Shown: positions 10,221-19,366, counted from the first letter of the stretch. The stretch is 64,000 bases of DNA from Demequina globuliformis (GCF_000975155.1 NZ_BBRG01000002.1:1-64000); one strand, 5' to 3'. Numbers and translations are program-made. The notes: generated by a model not told the origin, from the sequence alone.

Positions 10221-10850
10221 GTGGATCGTCTGAGCGACACGCCCCGCGAGGCCCCCGTGGTCTCGCGGGTGCGGTCCTTCACCGGCAAAGTGTGGGACAT
10301 CGACTCGGATGACGTTGACCTGGGCGATGGCGTCGTGGTCACGCGCGACTATGTCCGCCACACCGGCGCGGTCGCGATCATGGCGCTCAACGACCGCAAC
10401 GAGATTTACCTCGTTCATCAGTATCGCCACCCCGTCAGAGCAGAGTGCTGGGAGCCGCCAGCCGGTCTCATGGACATCGCAGGCGAGGATGCGCTCGGCA
10501 CCGCCCAGCGAGAGTTGTGGGAGGAGGCCGACCTCACCGCTCAGCGCTGGGACGTGCTGGTCGACGCCTATACGTCACCCGGCGGATCCTCCGAGGCGAT
10601 CCGGATCTTTCTGGCACGTGACATTGCTGAGGTCCCGGAGCGCGAGCGGCACGTGCGCGAACACGAGGAAGCGCAGATGTCCGGGGCGTGGGTTCCTCTC
10701 CAGGAGGTGATTGCGGCTGTCATGGACGGTCGCGTTCACAGCCCCACGATCGTCATGGGCGCGCTCGCGCTGAATGAAGCGCTACGTGCCGACGGAGCGA
10801 CGCTGAGGCCCGCGCAGTCCGCGTGGGATCGCCCGCCTTCGCGCGAGTAG
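10221..10850 (+). CDS. Nudix hydrolase, ADP-ribose pyrophosphatase type
   Basis: 209 residues, GTG start 5 bases after the pyrG stop. The Nudix box lies in GEDALGTAQRELWEEADL (G-x5-E-x7-REL-x-EE-x-DL), preceded by EPPAGLMDIAG, which is typical of ADP-ribose pyrophosphatases rather than MutT. Substrate ADP-ribose and other NDP-sugars by family. It fills the place of Rv1700 next to pyrG, but xerD, which follows in mycobacteria, is absent here and a convergent gene follows instead. Confidence 0.88.
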   Translation: MDRLSDTPREAPVVSRVRSFTGKVWDIDSDDVDLGDGVVVTRDYVRHTGAVAIMALNDRNEIYLVHQYRHPVRAECWEPPAGLMDIAGEDALGTAQRELWEEADLTAQRWDVLVDAYTSPGGSSEAIRIFLARDIAEVPERERHVREHEEAQMSGAWVPLQEVIAAVMDGRVHSPTIVMGALALNEALRADGATLRPAQSAWDRPPSRE

Positions 10851-10876
10851 CCACCATAGGGTTGCATCTCGTCGCG

Positions 10877-10890
10877 CGTGCCGTGGCACG
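10877..10890. terminator. Possible weak bidirectional hairpin between convergent genes
   Basis: CGTGCC-GT-GGCACG with further imperfect pairing outside (GCG/CGC). No T tract on either side, so termination is only suggested by its place between the Nudix and ctaA genes. Confidence 0.3.
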
Positions 10891-10894
10891 GCGC

Positions 10895-10932
10895 GCTGCC
10901 GCGGGAGTGTCGCGCTGCCGGGGGAGTGTCGC
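10895..10932. repeat. Two tandem 19-bp copies in an intergenic spacer
   Basis: GCTGCCGCGGGAGTGTCGC at 10895-10913 is repeated at 10914-10932 with one mismatch (C to G). It lies between two convergent genes. No known function. Confidence 0.8.
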
Positions 10933-10945
10933 GTCGCAAGCCGCG

Positions 10946-11896
10946 CTAGCGAGCGGCGGCTGAAGCGCCCACCTGTACCGAGGCATCGGCCCTCACCAGG
11001 TAGTGGAGTGCCGAATGGGCAGCCGCAAAGGCACCAATGCCGACCAGGTGCAGGGCCACGAGGACCTCTGGCAGGCCCGTGAAGTACTGTACGTAGCCCA
11101 CAAGCCCCTGCGCACACACCACGACGACGACGACGACCCATGCCTTGCGGAGCTCGTCTCGCTCGCCAACTGAGCGGTCGCGACGGATCCGCCACACCAA
11201 TGCGATGAACACCACGAGGAACGCCCACACCGCAAGGGCGTGCGCTCTCGCGATCGCCGCGGGGTCAAGAGCCAGGCGCTCGGTCGCGTCAATGTCGCCC
11301 GAGTGCGGCCCAGCGCCGGTCGTCAGCGCCCCTAGCACCAAGACCACGACGACCGTCGCAGCGAGCAGGCGTTGGTGCCACAGGACCGACGCCCCCGCAC
11401 GGCGCGGCGCGCGCCGGTAGGTCAGCGATAGCCAGACGGAGAACCAGACCAATGCGGTCGACAACAGGAGGTGAGGAGCCACCACGAGGGGATGAAGCTC
11501 GACTAGCACAGTGATCCCGCCAACGACCGCCTGAATCACCACGCCAACCCCGGGGACCAATCCCCACCACTTGAGGTCGGGCCTGGACCGCCACACTGCG
11601 ATCGCGACGCCCAATGCCACAGCGGCCAGCACAAAGGTGAGGAGCCGGTTGCCGAACTCCACCGCAGTGTGCACCGTTGCCTCAGCGTGAAACTCTGGAG
11701 TGAAACTTCCTGGTTCGCACTGAGGCCAGGTCGAGCAACCCAGGCCCGATCCTGTGAGGCGCACGATGCCGCCGGTCACGATGATGCCGGCCTGTGCCGC
11801 GATGTTGGCAAGAATGAAGCCTCGCCCGTGGCGCGTGATCCAATCCAGGATCGCGGTGAAGATGCGGGACACGAATGCGAGGAAGCGGGAGATCAC
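10946..11896 (-). CDS. ctaA: Heme A synthase (COX15/CtaA)
   Basis: 316 residues with about eight membrane helices. Visible family features are GLGCSTWPQCEPGS with the paired Cys, EFGNRLLTF, the His-containing helices VELHPLVVAPHLLLS and HSGDIDATERL, and VALHLVGIGAFAAAHSALHY near the end. Oxidises the C8 methyl of heme O to heme A for aa3-type cytochrome oxidase in the cytoplasmic membrane. GTG start, with a TAAAAT -10 box 6 bases upstream and no Shine-Dalgarno. SURF1 in this window serves the same oxidase. Confidence 0.92.
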   Translation of the reverse strand: MISRFLAFVSRIFTAILDWITRHGRGFILANIAAQAGIIVTGGIVRLTGSGLGCSTWPQCEPGSFTPEFHAEATVHTAVEFGNRLLTFVLAAVALGVAIAVWRSRPDLKWWGLVPGVGVVIQAVVGGITVLVELHPLVVAPHLLLSTALVWFSVWLSLTYRRAPRRAGASVLWHQRLLAATVVVVLVLGALTTGAGPHSGDIDATERLALDPAAIARAHALAVWAFLVVFIALVWRIRRDRSVGERDELRKAWVVVVVVVCAQGLVGYVQYFTGLPEVLVALHLVGIGAFAAAHSALHYLVRADASVQVGASAAAR

Positions 11897-11902
11897 GCGA
11901 CC

Positions 11903-11908
11903 ATTTTA
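11903..11908 (-). promoter_or_regulatory. Putative -10 box (TAAAAT) of ctaA, leaderless
   Basis: On the minus strand TAAAAT precedes the GTG of ctaA by 6 bases. Confidence 0.55.
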
Positions 11909-11982
11909 GGTTCGCGGGATGGGTGGTCGAGGACGCACACCGCCACGGCAGACTACGCCCTCCCTTCGCACGCGCGCGGTGC

Positions 11983-11988
11983 TAGGGT
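11983..11988 (+). promoter_or_regulatory. Putative -10 box (TAGGGT) of the type VII-like cassette
   Basis: TAGGGT about 50 bases before the ATG at 12037. Unlike most genes here, this one would have a leader with a Shine-Dalgarno (GGGGGGA at 12028-12034). Confidence 0.35.
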
Positions 11989-12036
11989 CATGGCAGGAGG
12001 GGCGCGGGGTGCGCCTCGAGATGTGCCGGGGGGACC

Positions 12037-12366
12037 ATGGCCGACGACATTGTGGTGGGCGCAGACGAGATTCGGGCCAACGCGAACACCCTCGATCAGG
12101 TCGCAGATACCTATGATTCGGTGCTCGTGGGTGGCGTCTGCCTTGCCGACACGGCCGTGGGTCACGTGGAACTCGCTGAGAACTTGCCGCTTTTCGCGAG
12201 CTTTGTGGGCGACGTCGTCGCAGCGCTCGCGTCTCACGCCGAACAGACCGCCGCTCAACTGCGTGGCGTCGTGGGCGACATGTGTGTCCAAGAAGATCTC
12301 ACCGAGGCGAGCATCCGCTCGCTCACGCTGCCGACCTTCAATGGCGAGGGCAAGGTCGAACGGTGA
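12037..12366 (+). CDS. EspC/ESX-like small type VII secretion-associated protein
   Basis: 109 residues, GGGGGGA before the ATG. It is a soluble helical protein starting IVVGADEIRANANTLDQVADTY, with a central turn and a second helix (LFASFVGDVVAALASHAEQTAAQL), the hairpin layout of EspC-type (DUF2580) and WXG100-like proteins; no WXG motif is present. The stop overlaps the GTG of the next gene, which itself has a WXG-type domain, so the two are probably made together and may pair. I recognise the family only by pattern. No secretion ATPase is in the window. Confidence 0.6.
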   Translation: MADDIVVGADEIRANANTLDQVADTYDSVLVGGVCLADTAVGHVELAENLPLFASFVGDVVAALASHAEQTAAQLRGVVGDMCVQEDLTEASIRSLTLPTFNGEGKVER

Positions 12367-13646
12367 CGGCGCCATCCGCCCCTGCGTTGGGCACTTCCGA
12401 CGACCCGACGGTGCTAGTGCCAGGGGATGCAGGAGCCATCCGCGGCTTCGCCGACGACGTCCGCTCTTGGGGAACCAAACTGGACGACAGCGGTGTGGAC
12501 TTGCGAGGAATCTCCGTGAGTCAATGGCAAGGGTCTGCGGCGACCGCGTTCGAAGATGCCTTTGCAGAGGTCCCGGGAATGTGGCTGACGGCAGCGGACC
12601 TGTTGGCAGAGTGCGCCACTGCGCTTGAGACGTATGCCGATGCCATCACGACGGCTCAAACGAGCGCTCAGCAGGCGATCGATGTGTGGAATGAAGGAGA
12701 GCAGGCGTCTCAAGACGCCCGCACGCTCTACAACAACCAGGTCGCCGCGTACAACAACGCGATCACCCGCCAGTGGATCCTTCCTCCCGTACCCGTCTAC
12801 AGCGACCCTGGGGTTGCCTTGCGCTCGGAAGCCGAGGACACGCTCCAGCAGGCCCGTGAAGACTTGCACACGGCGGGCATGGACGCACTGGTCGCGCTTG
12901 TCCGAGCCGGCGGTGGCTCGCTCAACCAGGGCGTGAGTGAAGGTCCGGGGACGGAATCGAGTTGGTCGTGGGGCTCTGCCACCAGCGACCAGTGGAAGCA
13001 GCAGTGGGGGAAAGAGGGGTGGGCAGGCCTCGATGGCGCCCCTTCGCTCGGACTGTCGGCGGTCTTGGCCTCTGCGCATGCCTCAGCGTGGGTATGGCGA
13101 GCCCAAGGCAGCACCCAAACCTTCGTGGGGCCAGCCAACGGCATGTTCTTCGCCGAAGGCGAGGCCTCCGCGCTGAGCACGAGTGCCACAGGCTCCGTCT
13201 CAGCATCGGACAAAGGCGTGGCGCTCAACGTCGATGCCGAGGCGGAGCTCATCGGCGCGTCAGGTGCCGTGGGCTACACGAACGACTACAGCACCGTTGA
13301 GGTCGCCGGTGATATCGGAGCGGGCATCTACGGCGACGCGGATGCGACACTCGGCATGGAGGGCATCGATGTGGGCGCGGAGGTCCTGTTCGGTGCGAAG
13401 GCCGGAGTGGACGCCGATGTCTCGGTGGGCGGGATCGGCTTCTCAGGCACCGCAGAAGGCTGGGCGGGCGCTGGAGCAGGGCTCGACGGCACTTTCGGCT
13501 ATGAGGACGGCAAGCTCACGATCGGGGCGAGCGCCGGATTGGCGTGGGGATTCGGCGGATCGCTGAGCGGCGGCGTGACCCTCGATTTTGAAGAAATGGG
13601 CAATACAGCGACGGACATGTGGACCACTGTGTCCGGATGGTGGTGA
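12363..13646 (+). CDS. WXG-type protein with Gly/Ala-rich C-terminal domain, putative type VII substrate
   Basis: 427 residues from the GTG overlapping the upstream stop; the longer reading from 12282 runs through the preceding gene and is rejected. Residues 15-130 form a helical WXG100-like domain with a WQG turn at 55-57 (SQWQGSAATAFEDAF). A helical, Asn/Gln-containing linker (130-210) follows, then from about 260 to 405 an alternating Ala/Gly-rich sequence without Cys, of the kind I associate with large actinobacterial secreted proteins (AEGWAGAGAG, GASAGLAWGFGGS). There is no signal peptide and no recognisable nuclease or ADP-ribosyl toxin motif. Possible effector, pore-forming or surface protein; function unknown. 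Confidence 0.65.
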   Translation: MTAPSAPALGTSDDPTVLVPGDAGAIRGFADDVRSWGTKLDDSGVDLRGISVSQWQGSAATAFEDAFAEVPGMWLTAADLLAECATALETYADAITTAQTSAQQAIDVWNEGEQASQDARTLYNNQVAAYNNAITRQWILPPVPVYSDPGVALRSEAEDTLQQAREDLHTAGMDALVALVRAGGGSLNQGVSEGPGTESSWSWGSATSDQWKQQWGKEGWAGLDGAPSLGLSAVLASAHASAWVWRAQGSTQTFVGPANGMFFAEGEASALSTSATGSVSASDKGVALNVDAEAELIGASGAVGYTNDYSTVEVAGDIGAGIYGDADATLGMEGIDVGAEVLFGAKAGVDADVSVGGIGFSGTAEGWAGAGAGLDGTFGYEDGKLTIGASAGLAWGFGGSLSGGVTLDFEEMGNTATDMWTTVSGWW

Positions 13647-13654
13647 TCTGACGT

Positions 13655-14110
13655 ATGGCAACTGTTCAATGGCCGGCCCCTCAGTGGCGACGCCACGAGT
13701 CGCTCACCAATCCTGGGGTCGACGCCACCATGGTGCGGCGGGGCTTCGACGGCGACTACACGCCAGTGGGCATCGTGACGACTGACATCATTGGGCCGCA
13801 AGAGACGCTGAGCGATCTCGGCGACCGTGCTGCCGAGCGCTTTGCTGCGCAGACCGGCGGCGCGCAGCGCGTTCGGCGCACCCAGACCGAGCCGGGGGCA
13901 CACGCGCCCGGACTCAGTCAGATGCTGGTCGCGGATCTCACGGTGAACGGTCGCACGTACGCCCTGCGCCACCTCGACGGATTTGTGGGCACGCTCCAGG
14001 CCGACGGTTCGATTGCCGTGGTCGGCATTTCCGTGACGTGTACGGCGGATCAACTGGACGTGGTCGGACCTGAGTTTGGCGCAGTATTGACGAGTGTAAG
14101 CGCGTCCTGA
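13655..14110 (+). CDS. Hypothetical protein, DcrB/DUF1795-like pattern
   Basis: 151 residues starting 8 bases after the WXG-type gene. The sequence layout (PAPQWRRHESL at the start, a central PQETLSDLGDRAAERF helix, then a strand-rich half ending in ISVTCTADQL and FGAVLTSV) resembles the DcrB/DUF1795 (PsbP-like) fold. No signal peptide or membrane segment. DUF1795 proteins of Gram-negative bacteria (Eag) chaperone type VI effectors; a chaperone or partner role for the upstream protein is inference. Family call tentative. Confidence 0.55.
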   Translation: MATVQWPAPQWRRHESLTNPGVDATMVRRGFDGDYTPVGIVTTDIIGPQETLSDLGDRAAERFAAQTGGAQRVRRTQTEPGAHAPGLSQMLVADLTVNGRTYALRHLDGFVGTLQADGSIAVVGISVTCTADQLDVVGPEFGAVLTSVSAS

Positions 14111-14126
14111 GCGGGCCGTCGGGCGG

Positions 14127-14675
14127 TTAGGAGAAGACGCCCGCAATCGCCAGGACGCCCACGACCACGCCTGCGAGCACTGTGCCGACCGCGACCACGA
14201 TTGCGACGGTCTTGCCCACCTTCGCGGACAGGGGCTGTTCCTCTACCCATCCCAGTTCGCTAGCGGGCCCCCTCACCGCCGCGTGAAGCACGCGCGTGTC
14301 CTGCTTTTGCGAGTCGAGCGTGCCGATGGTTCCATCGTCGCGTGTGCCCCAAGCCTCGACAGTCCGCGTGGCGTACATGCGGCCGGACGTCCATGAGGTC
14401 GATCGGCGTAGCCCACCCAGGCTCGAGTGCGACACGACGCCGACGTCGGCCATCGTGAAAGTACGGGTCGAGGCATCGCAGCGCACGACTGCCCGAAACG
14501 TCGAGTCGATGCGCATGAGGATCCCCCGCTGTGTCAGTTCCTCGCGGTATGTCACGTCGAAGCCATCGTCAATGGCGGTGACCATGAGCTCCGCAGGAGC
14601 CGAGTGTGTCACGGCGTCGATGAACTCTTTGACGGCTAGGTCGTCGGACAGTGACAGGGGGTCAGGCTCGCTCAT
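14127..14675 (-). CDS. Hypothetical tail-anchored membrane protein
   Basis: 182 residues, convergent with the DcrB-like gene, 16 bases apart. Residues 1-140 are soluble and rich in strands (FDVTYREELTQRGILMRIDSTF); a single C-terminal membrane segment spans about 152-178 and nothing follows it, so the bulk should face the cytoplasm. No family recognised. By position it could be a membrane partner or immunity protein of the neighbouring cassette, which is speculation. ATG with a TACAGT box 6 bases upstream. Confidence 0.6.
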   Translation of the reverse strand: MSEPDPLSLSDDLAVKEFIDAVTHSAPAELMVTAIDDGFDVTYREELTQRGILMRIDSTFRAVVRCDASTRTFTMADVGVVSHSSLGGLRRSTSWTSGRMYATRTVEAWGTRDDGTIGTLDSQKQDTRVLHAAVRGPASELGWVEEQPLSAKVGKTVAIVVAVGTVLAGVVVGVLAIAGVFS

Positions 14676-14681
14676 GCGGGC

Positions 14682-14687
14682 ACTGTA
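14682..14687 (-). promoter_or_regulatory. Putative -10 box (TACAGT), leaderless
   Basis: On the minus strand TACAGT ends 6 bases before the ATG at 14675. Confidence 0.45.
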
Positions 14688-14777
14688 CCTGGACGACCCG
14701 AAGCGACGGTTCAGGCACTGCGGTGCGCCGTCGGCAAGCCGTCGGTAGCGCCGGTACCTGCGACGTTGGCGCCCCGG

Positions 14778-14805
14778 GGAACGAGAGGCAGCGCTGCGTC
14801 GTTCC
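14778..14805. other. Imperfect inverted repeat upstream of sufR
   Basis: GGAACGA and TCGTTCC flank the palindrome GCAGCGCTGC. It could be a hairpin or a protein site in the 289-base region between the tail-anchored gene and sufR; the rest of that region, apart from the two operators further down, shows nothing I recognise. Confidence 0.35.
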
Positions 14806-14870
14806 AGAGGGGCTGGGACGGGTCACAGTCTGCCGCGAGAACGGGACCCTCTCAGCGAATTACGCAACGC

Positions 14871-14889
14871 CAAGGTAAGGCTTCCCTTG
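14871..14889. promoter_or_regulatory. DtxR/IdeR-like iron box upstream of sufR
   Basis: CAAGGTAAGGCTTCCCTTG is a 19-bp near-perfect inverted repeat and agrees with the DtxR/IdeR consensus TTAGGTTAGGCTAACCTAA at 12 of 19 positions, including AGGT, AGGCT and CCT. It suggests iron-dependent control of the SUF operon; binding is not shown. Confidence 0.5.
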
Positions 14890-14909
14890 CTTGCCGGGAA
14901 CGAATTCAG

Positions 14910-14923
14910 CAACAACAATGTTG
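14910..14923. promoter_or_regulatory. SufR-type operator CAAC-N6-GTTG
   Basis: CAACAACAATGTTG has the CAAC-N6-GTTG architecture described for cyanobacterial SufR and contains the palindrome ACAACAATGTTGT (14912-14924). It sits 41 bases before sufR, where autoregulation of the operon by SufR would be expected. Confidence 0.55.
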
Positions 14924-14964
14924 TCTGTAACAGAACCCCTCACCCCACCAGCCAGGAGCGCGTC

Positions 14965-15615
14965 ATGACCACTGACACCACGCGCGATCGCGTGCTGGGC
15001 CTGATCGCGTCTGCAGGCCCAATCACGGCCTCAAGCCTCGCCCTAGAACTGGGCGTGACGGCAGCGGGAGTGCGTCGCCACCTCTCGGCGTTGCTGACCG
15101 ATGGCCTGATCGAGGATCACGAGCCCCCGGGCCAGCACACCCGTGGGCGCGGCCGGCCAGCCAAGTCGTACGTGGCCACGACGGAGGGACAGCAGTCCCT
15201 GACGTCGGCGTACTCGTCCGTCGCGGTGGACGCGGTGGCCTTCATGCGGGAACACGGTCAACTCGACGAGTTCGTGGAGTCCAAGGCCCGCCAGTTGGAG
15301 GCTCGCTTGGCGAGTTCCATCCCGGAGGGCACACCCATTAAGGATCGCGTCAAACTCTTGGCTGATGCCTTGGCAGAAGAGGGGTACGCCACCTCGGTCC
15401 GTCCCGGGCCAGGTGGAGTCACCGTTCAGTTGTGCCAGGGGCACTGCCCCGTCCAATCGATTGCCGAGGAAGCGCCCGAGTGGTGCGAGGCAGAGACCCG
15501 CGTGATCTCACGCCTCCTCGACGTCCATGTCCAGCGCCTGTCCACCCTGGCAGGCGGAGCACACGTGTGCACCACGACCATCCCCGTCGCATTGGCGACG
15601 TCCAAGGAAGGATGA
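14965..15615 (+). CDS. sufR: Fe-S cluster-sensing transcriptional regulator SufR
   Basis: 216 residues from the ATG with AGGAG at 14954-14958; the in-frame TTG at 14887 overlaps the iron box and is rejected. An N-terminal winged helix ([22 protein letters not shown]) is followed by GRGRPAKSY and a C-terminal cluster domain with Cys157, Cys161, Cys174 and Cys202. The C161-x12-C174-x27-C202 spacing fits the three-Cys [4Fe-4S] site reported for Streptomyces SufR; His188 lies in between. Expected to repress the suf operon when its cluster is intact. ATGA overlap with the sufB region. Confidence 0.9.
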   Translation: MTTDTTRDRVLGLIASAGPITASSLALELGVTAAGVRRHLSALLTDGLIEDHEPPGQHTRGRGRPAKSYVATTEGQQSLTSAYSSVAVDAVAFMREHGQLDEFVESKARQLEARLASSIPEGTPIKDRVKLLADALAEEGYATSVRPGPGGVTVQLCQGHCPVQSIAEEAPEWCEAETRVISRLLDVHVQRLSTLAGGAHVCTTTIPVALATSKEG

Positions 15616-15617
15616 CT

Positions 15618-17054
15618 ATGAGCACCCCTACTGAGAATGCCCCCCAGGCGACCGATGACGAGATCATCGCGTCCATCGGTGGCTATGAGTACGGCTGGCA
15701 CGACTCCGATGAGGCAGGCGCGATTGCGCAACGCGGCCTCAACGAAGATGTCGTGCGCAACATCTCTGCGCTGAAGAACGAGCCCGAGTGGATGCTGAAC
15801 ATGCGTCTCAAGGGTTTGAAGATGTTCGAGAAGAAGCCGTTGCCGCACTGGGGATCGGATCTGTCCGGCATCGACTTCGACCGCATCAAGTACTTTGTGC
15901 GATCGACTGAGAAGCAGGCCACCACGTGGGACGAGCTCCCCGACGACATCAAGCAGACCTACGACAAGTTGGGTATCCCTGAGGCGGAGAAGCAGCGTCT
16001 CGTTGCCGGTGTCGCCGCACAGTACGAGTCCGAGGTGGTGTACCACCAGATTCGTGAGGACCTGGAAGAGCAGGGTGTCATCTTTATGGACACCGACACC
16101 GCTCTGAAGGAGCACCCCGAGATCTTCGAGCAGTACTTCGGCACGGTGATTCCTGTCGGTGACAACAAGTTCGCCGGCCTGAACACCGCGGTGTGGTCGG
16201 GCGGATCGTTCGTCTACGTCCCGCCGGGCGTCCACGTCGAGATCCCCCTCCAGGCGTACTTCCGGATCAACACCGAGAACATGGGGCAGTTCGAGCGCAC
16301 GCTGATCATCGCGGACGAGGGCTCGTACGTGCACTACGTCGAGGGGTGCACCGCGCCCATCTACTCGTCCGACTCGCTGCACTCCGCTGTGGTCGAGATC
16401 GTCGTGAAGAAGAACGCCCGTGTGCGGTACACGACCATCCAGAACTGGTCCAACAACGTGTACAACCTCGTCACCAAGCGTGCGACCGCTGCTGAAGGCG
16501 CCACCATGGAGTGGGTCGACGGCAACATCGGCTCCAAGGTCACCATGAAGTACCCCGCCATCTACATGCTCGGCGAGCACGCTCGCGGCGAGACGCTCTC
16601 GATTGCCTTCGCGGGCGAGGGCCAGCACCAGGACGCCGGCGCCAAGATGGTGCACGCCGCCCCGAACACCTCGAGCTCGATCGTGTCGAAGTCGGTAGCC
16701 CGCGGTGGCGGCCGGACCTCGTACCGCGGCCTGGTGCAGGTGCTCGAAGGCGCCAAGAACTCCAAGTCGAACGTGCTGTGCGATGCGCTGCTCGTCGACC
16801 AGATCAGCCGCTCCGACACCTACCCCTACGTCGACGTGCGTGAAGACGACGTCCACATGGGCCACGAGGCTTCGGTCTCAAAGGTGTCCGAGGACCAGCT
16901 GTTCTACCTCATGTCCCGCGGTCTCGACGAGACGGAAGCCATGGCAATGATCGTGCGTGGGTTCGTTGAGCCCATCGCACGCGAACTTCCCATGGAATAC
17001 GCGCTCGAGCTGAACCGCCTTATTGAACTGCAGATGGAAGGATCCGTCGGTTGA
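15618..17054 (+). CDS. sufB: Fe-S cluster scaffold subunit SufB
   Basis: 478 residues ([10 protein letters not shown]). ATG at 15618 is chosen because AAGGAAGG (15604-15611) is well spaced from it; ATG at 15612, which overlaps the sufR stop, would add two residues. Typical SufB segments are [20 protein letters not shown], the [15 protein letters not shown] strand region, [11 protein letters not shown] with the conserved Cys, and [19 protein letters not shown]. It forms the SufBC2D scaffold with SufD and SufC. The operon continues without gaps. Confidence 0.97.
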   Translation: MSTPTENAPQATDDEIIASIGGYEYGWHDSDEAGAIAQRGLNEDVVRNISALKNEPEWMLNMRLKGLKMFEKKPLPHWGSDLSGIDFDRIKYFVRSTEKQATTWDELPDDIKQTYDKLGIPEAEKQRLVAGVAAQYESEVVYHQIREDLEEQGVIFMDTDTALKEHPEIFEQYFGTVIPVGDNKFAGLNTAVWSGGSFVYVPPGVHVEIPLQAYFRINTENMGQFERTLIIADEGSYVHYVEGCTAPIYSSDSLHSAVVEIVVKKNARVRYTTIQNWSNNVYNLVTKRATAAEGATMEWVDGNIGSKVTMKYPAIYMLGEHARGETLSIAFAGEGQHQDAGAKMVHAAPNTSSSIVSKSVARGGGRTSYRGLVQVLEGAKNSKSNVLCDALLVDQISRSDTYPYVDVREDDVHMGHEASVSKVSEDQLFYLMSRGLDETEAMAMIVRGFVEPIARELPMEYALELNRLIELQMEGSVG

Positions 17055-18253
17055 CCGTCACTGACCACTCCCAAGCCACCGTCGACGCCGCGCACAGCCA
17101 CGGCCTCGGCACCCCGACCCCGGACGCCTCGCGCGCCGACCGCCCCACCTCCTTTGAGGTGGCCGACTTCCGAGTGCCCTCAGGGCGTGAGGAAGAGTGG
17201 CGCTTCTCCGCGATCAAGGACATCAAGCCGATGTTCGCGGATGAGGCCGTCGAAGGTCACCTTGAGTGGGACGTGCCGGAGCTCCCCGCCGGCGTCACCT
17301 TGACCGAGGTGTCGCCCGAGCAGGCGCGTGAGCGTTCAGTGCGGGCACCGGGGGACCGGGCCGCGGCCGTCGCGGCAGCGCACTCCGGTGGAGCGATGGC
17401 ACTTACGATCGCCCCCAACACCGTGCTCGATGCGCCTATTCAGATCACTCTGACCGGGACCGGCCAGGACGTCCGCGGGCACCTGCTGGTCGAGGCGGGT
17501 GCCTCGTCCGAGGCCACCGTGATCGTTGAGCGCAAGGGCACCGCGACCTACTCCGAGTTTGTCTCGTTGGACCTCGCTGAAAACTCCGGTCTCAACTTGG
17601 TGTTGCTGCAGCTGTGGGATGGCGACGCCGTCCACGCAGGCGAGGTCGTTGCGCGTTTGGGCCGCGACTCGCGTCTGCGCGGTTCGGTCGTCACCCTGGG
17701 CGGTAAGTCCGTGCGCCTGAACACCTCCGCGGCCTTTGCCGGCGAAGGTGCGCGCGTGGACCTCTTCGGCCTGTACTTCGCGGACTCTGGTCAGCACCAA
17801 GAGCACCAGTTGTTTGTCGACCACGCAGTGCCTCGTTGCACCTCGCGTGTCACGTACAAGGGCGCGCTGGCTGGCAAGACCGCTCGCACCGTGTGGATTG
17901 GCGATGTGCTGATCCGCAAGGAGGCGGAGGAGACCGACACCTACGAGCTCAACCGCAACCTGGTGCTCACCGACGGCGCGCGTGCTGACTCGGTGCCGAA
18001 CCTCGAGATCGAGACCGGCGAGATCGCCGGCGCTGGTCACGCATCCGCCACCGGACGCTTCGACGACGAGCAGATGTTCTATTTGCGTTCGCGCGGAATC
18101 TCGGAGGACGAGGCTCGTAAGCTCGTGGTCCGTGGATTCTTCGCCGACCTGGTTCACGAGATCGGTGTTCCGAGCGTCGAAGAGTCGCTCATGAAGGCGA
18201 TCGACCTCGAGCTCGAGCACGTGAATGAGGAACTGGCCGAGGAGGACGCGTGA
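17051..18253 (+). CDS. sufD: Fe-S cluster assembly protein SufD
   Basis: 400 residues with a rare TTG start whose last two bases overlap the sufB stop (TTGA); GGAAGGA lies about 8 bases upstream. The SufB/SufD beta-helix core includes [41 protein letters not shown] and [19 protein letters not shown]. Partner of SufB in the scaffold and implicated in iron entry by family. Ends GTGA, overlapping the Rieske gene. Confidence 0.95.
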   Translation: MTVTDHSQATVDAAHSHGLGTPTPDASRADRPTSFEVADFRVPSGREEEWRFSAIKDIKPMFADEAVEGHLEWDVPELPAGVTLTEVSPEQARERSVRAPGDRAAAVAAAHSGGAMALTIAPNTVLDAPIQITLTGTGQDVRGHLLVEAGASSEATVIVERKGTATYSEFVSLDLAENSGLNLVLLQLWDGDAVHAGEVVARLGRDSRLRGSVVTLGGKSVRLNTSAAFAGEGARVDLFGLYFADSGQHQEHQLFVDHAVPRCTSRVTYKGALAGKTARTVWIGDVLIRKEAEETDTYELNRNLVLTDGARADSVPNLEIETGEIAGAGHASATGRFDDEQMFYLRSRGISEDEARKLVVRGFFADLVHEIGVPSVEESLMKAIDLELEHVNEELAEEDA

Positions 18254-18588
18254 GCGAGCAACTCGCTTGCATGGTGTCGGACCTCGAGCCAGGGTCGGCC
18301 ATGGATGTGGACCTGACGCTCGCGTCGGGCGCTGACACTCCGGTCGCGGTGGTCCGCAGCGACGACGGCGACTTTTACGCGATTGGCGGCATGTGCACCC
18401 ACGGCGAGGTTCCGCTCGGCGAGGGAGATGTCGAAGGATGCTTCGTCGAGTGCTGGGCCCACGGCTCCCGCTTTGACGTGCGCACCGGCGTTCCCGATGA
18501 GCTACCGGCCGTGACCCCCGTCGCCACCTACCCCGTCCGCATCGACGGCGAGCGCGTGCTCGTAGACGTCGACAACCCCAAGTCTTAA
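18250..18588 (+). CDS. Rieske-type [2Fe-2S] protein of the SUF operon
   Basis: 112 residues, GTG start inside the sufD stop. The Rieske ligands are in CTHGEVPLGEG and CWAHGSRFDV (CxH and CxxH). The fold is that of non-heme Rieske ferredoxins such as NirD/HcaC-like proteins. The place between sufD and sufC is usual in actinobacteria; it may deliver electrons to cluster assembly, but its role there is not established. Confidence 0.9.
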   Translation: MSEQLACMVSDLEPGSAMDVDLTLASGADTPVAVVRSDDGDFYAIGGMCTHGEVPLGEGDVEGCFVECWAHGSRFDVRTGVPDELPAVTPVATYPVRIDGERVLVDVDNPKS

Positions 18589-18610
18589 GAAGAGTGAATC
18601 AAGGAGCATC

Positions 18611-19366
<756 letters not shown>

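Noticed and set aside
12282-12362. Upstream extension of the WXG-type protein
   Set aside because: It lies wholly within the EspC-like gene; the GTG overlapping the upstream stop gives the usual domain start.
15426-16865. 479-residue minus-strand frame over sufB
   Set aside because: Antisense shadow of sufB; no promoter, no family features.
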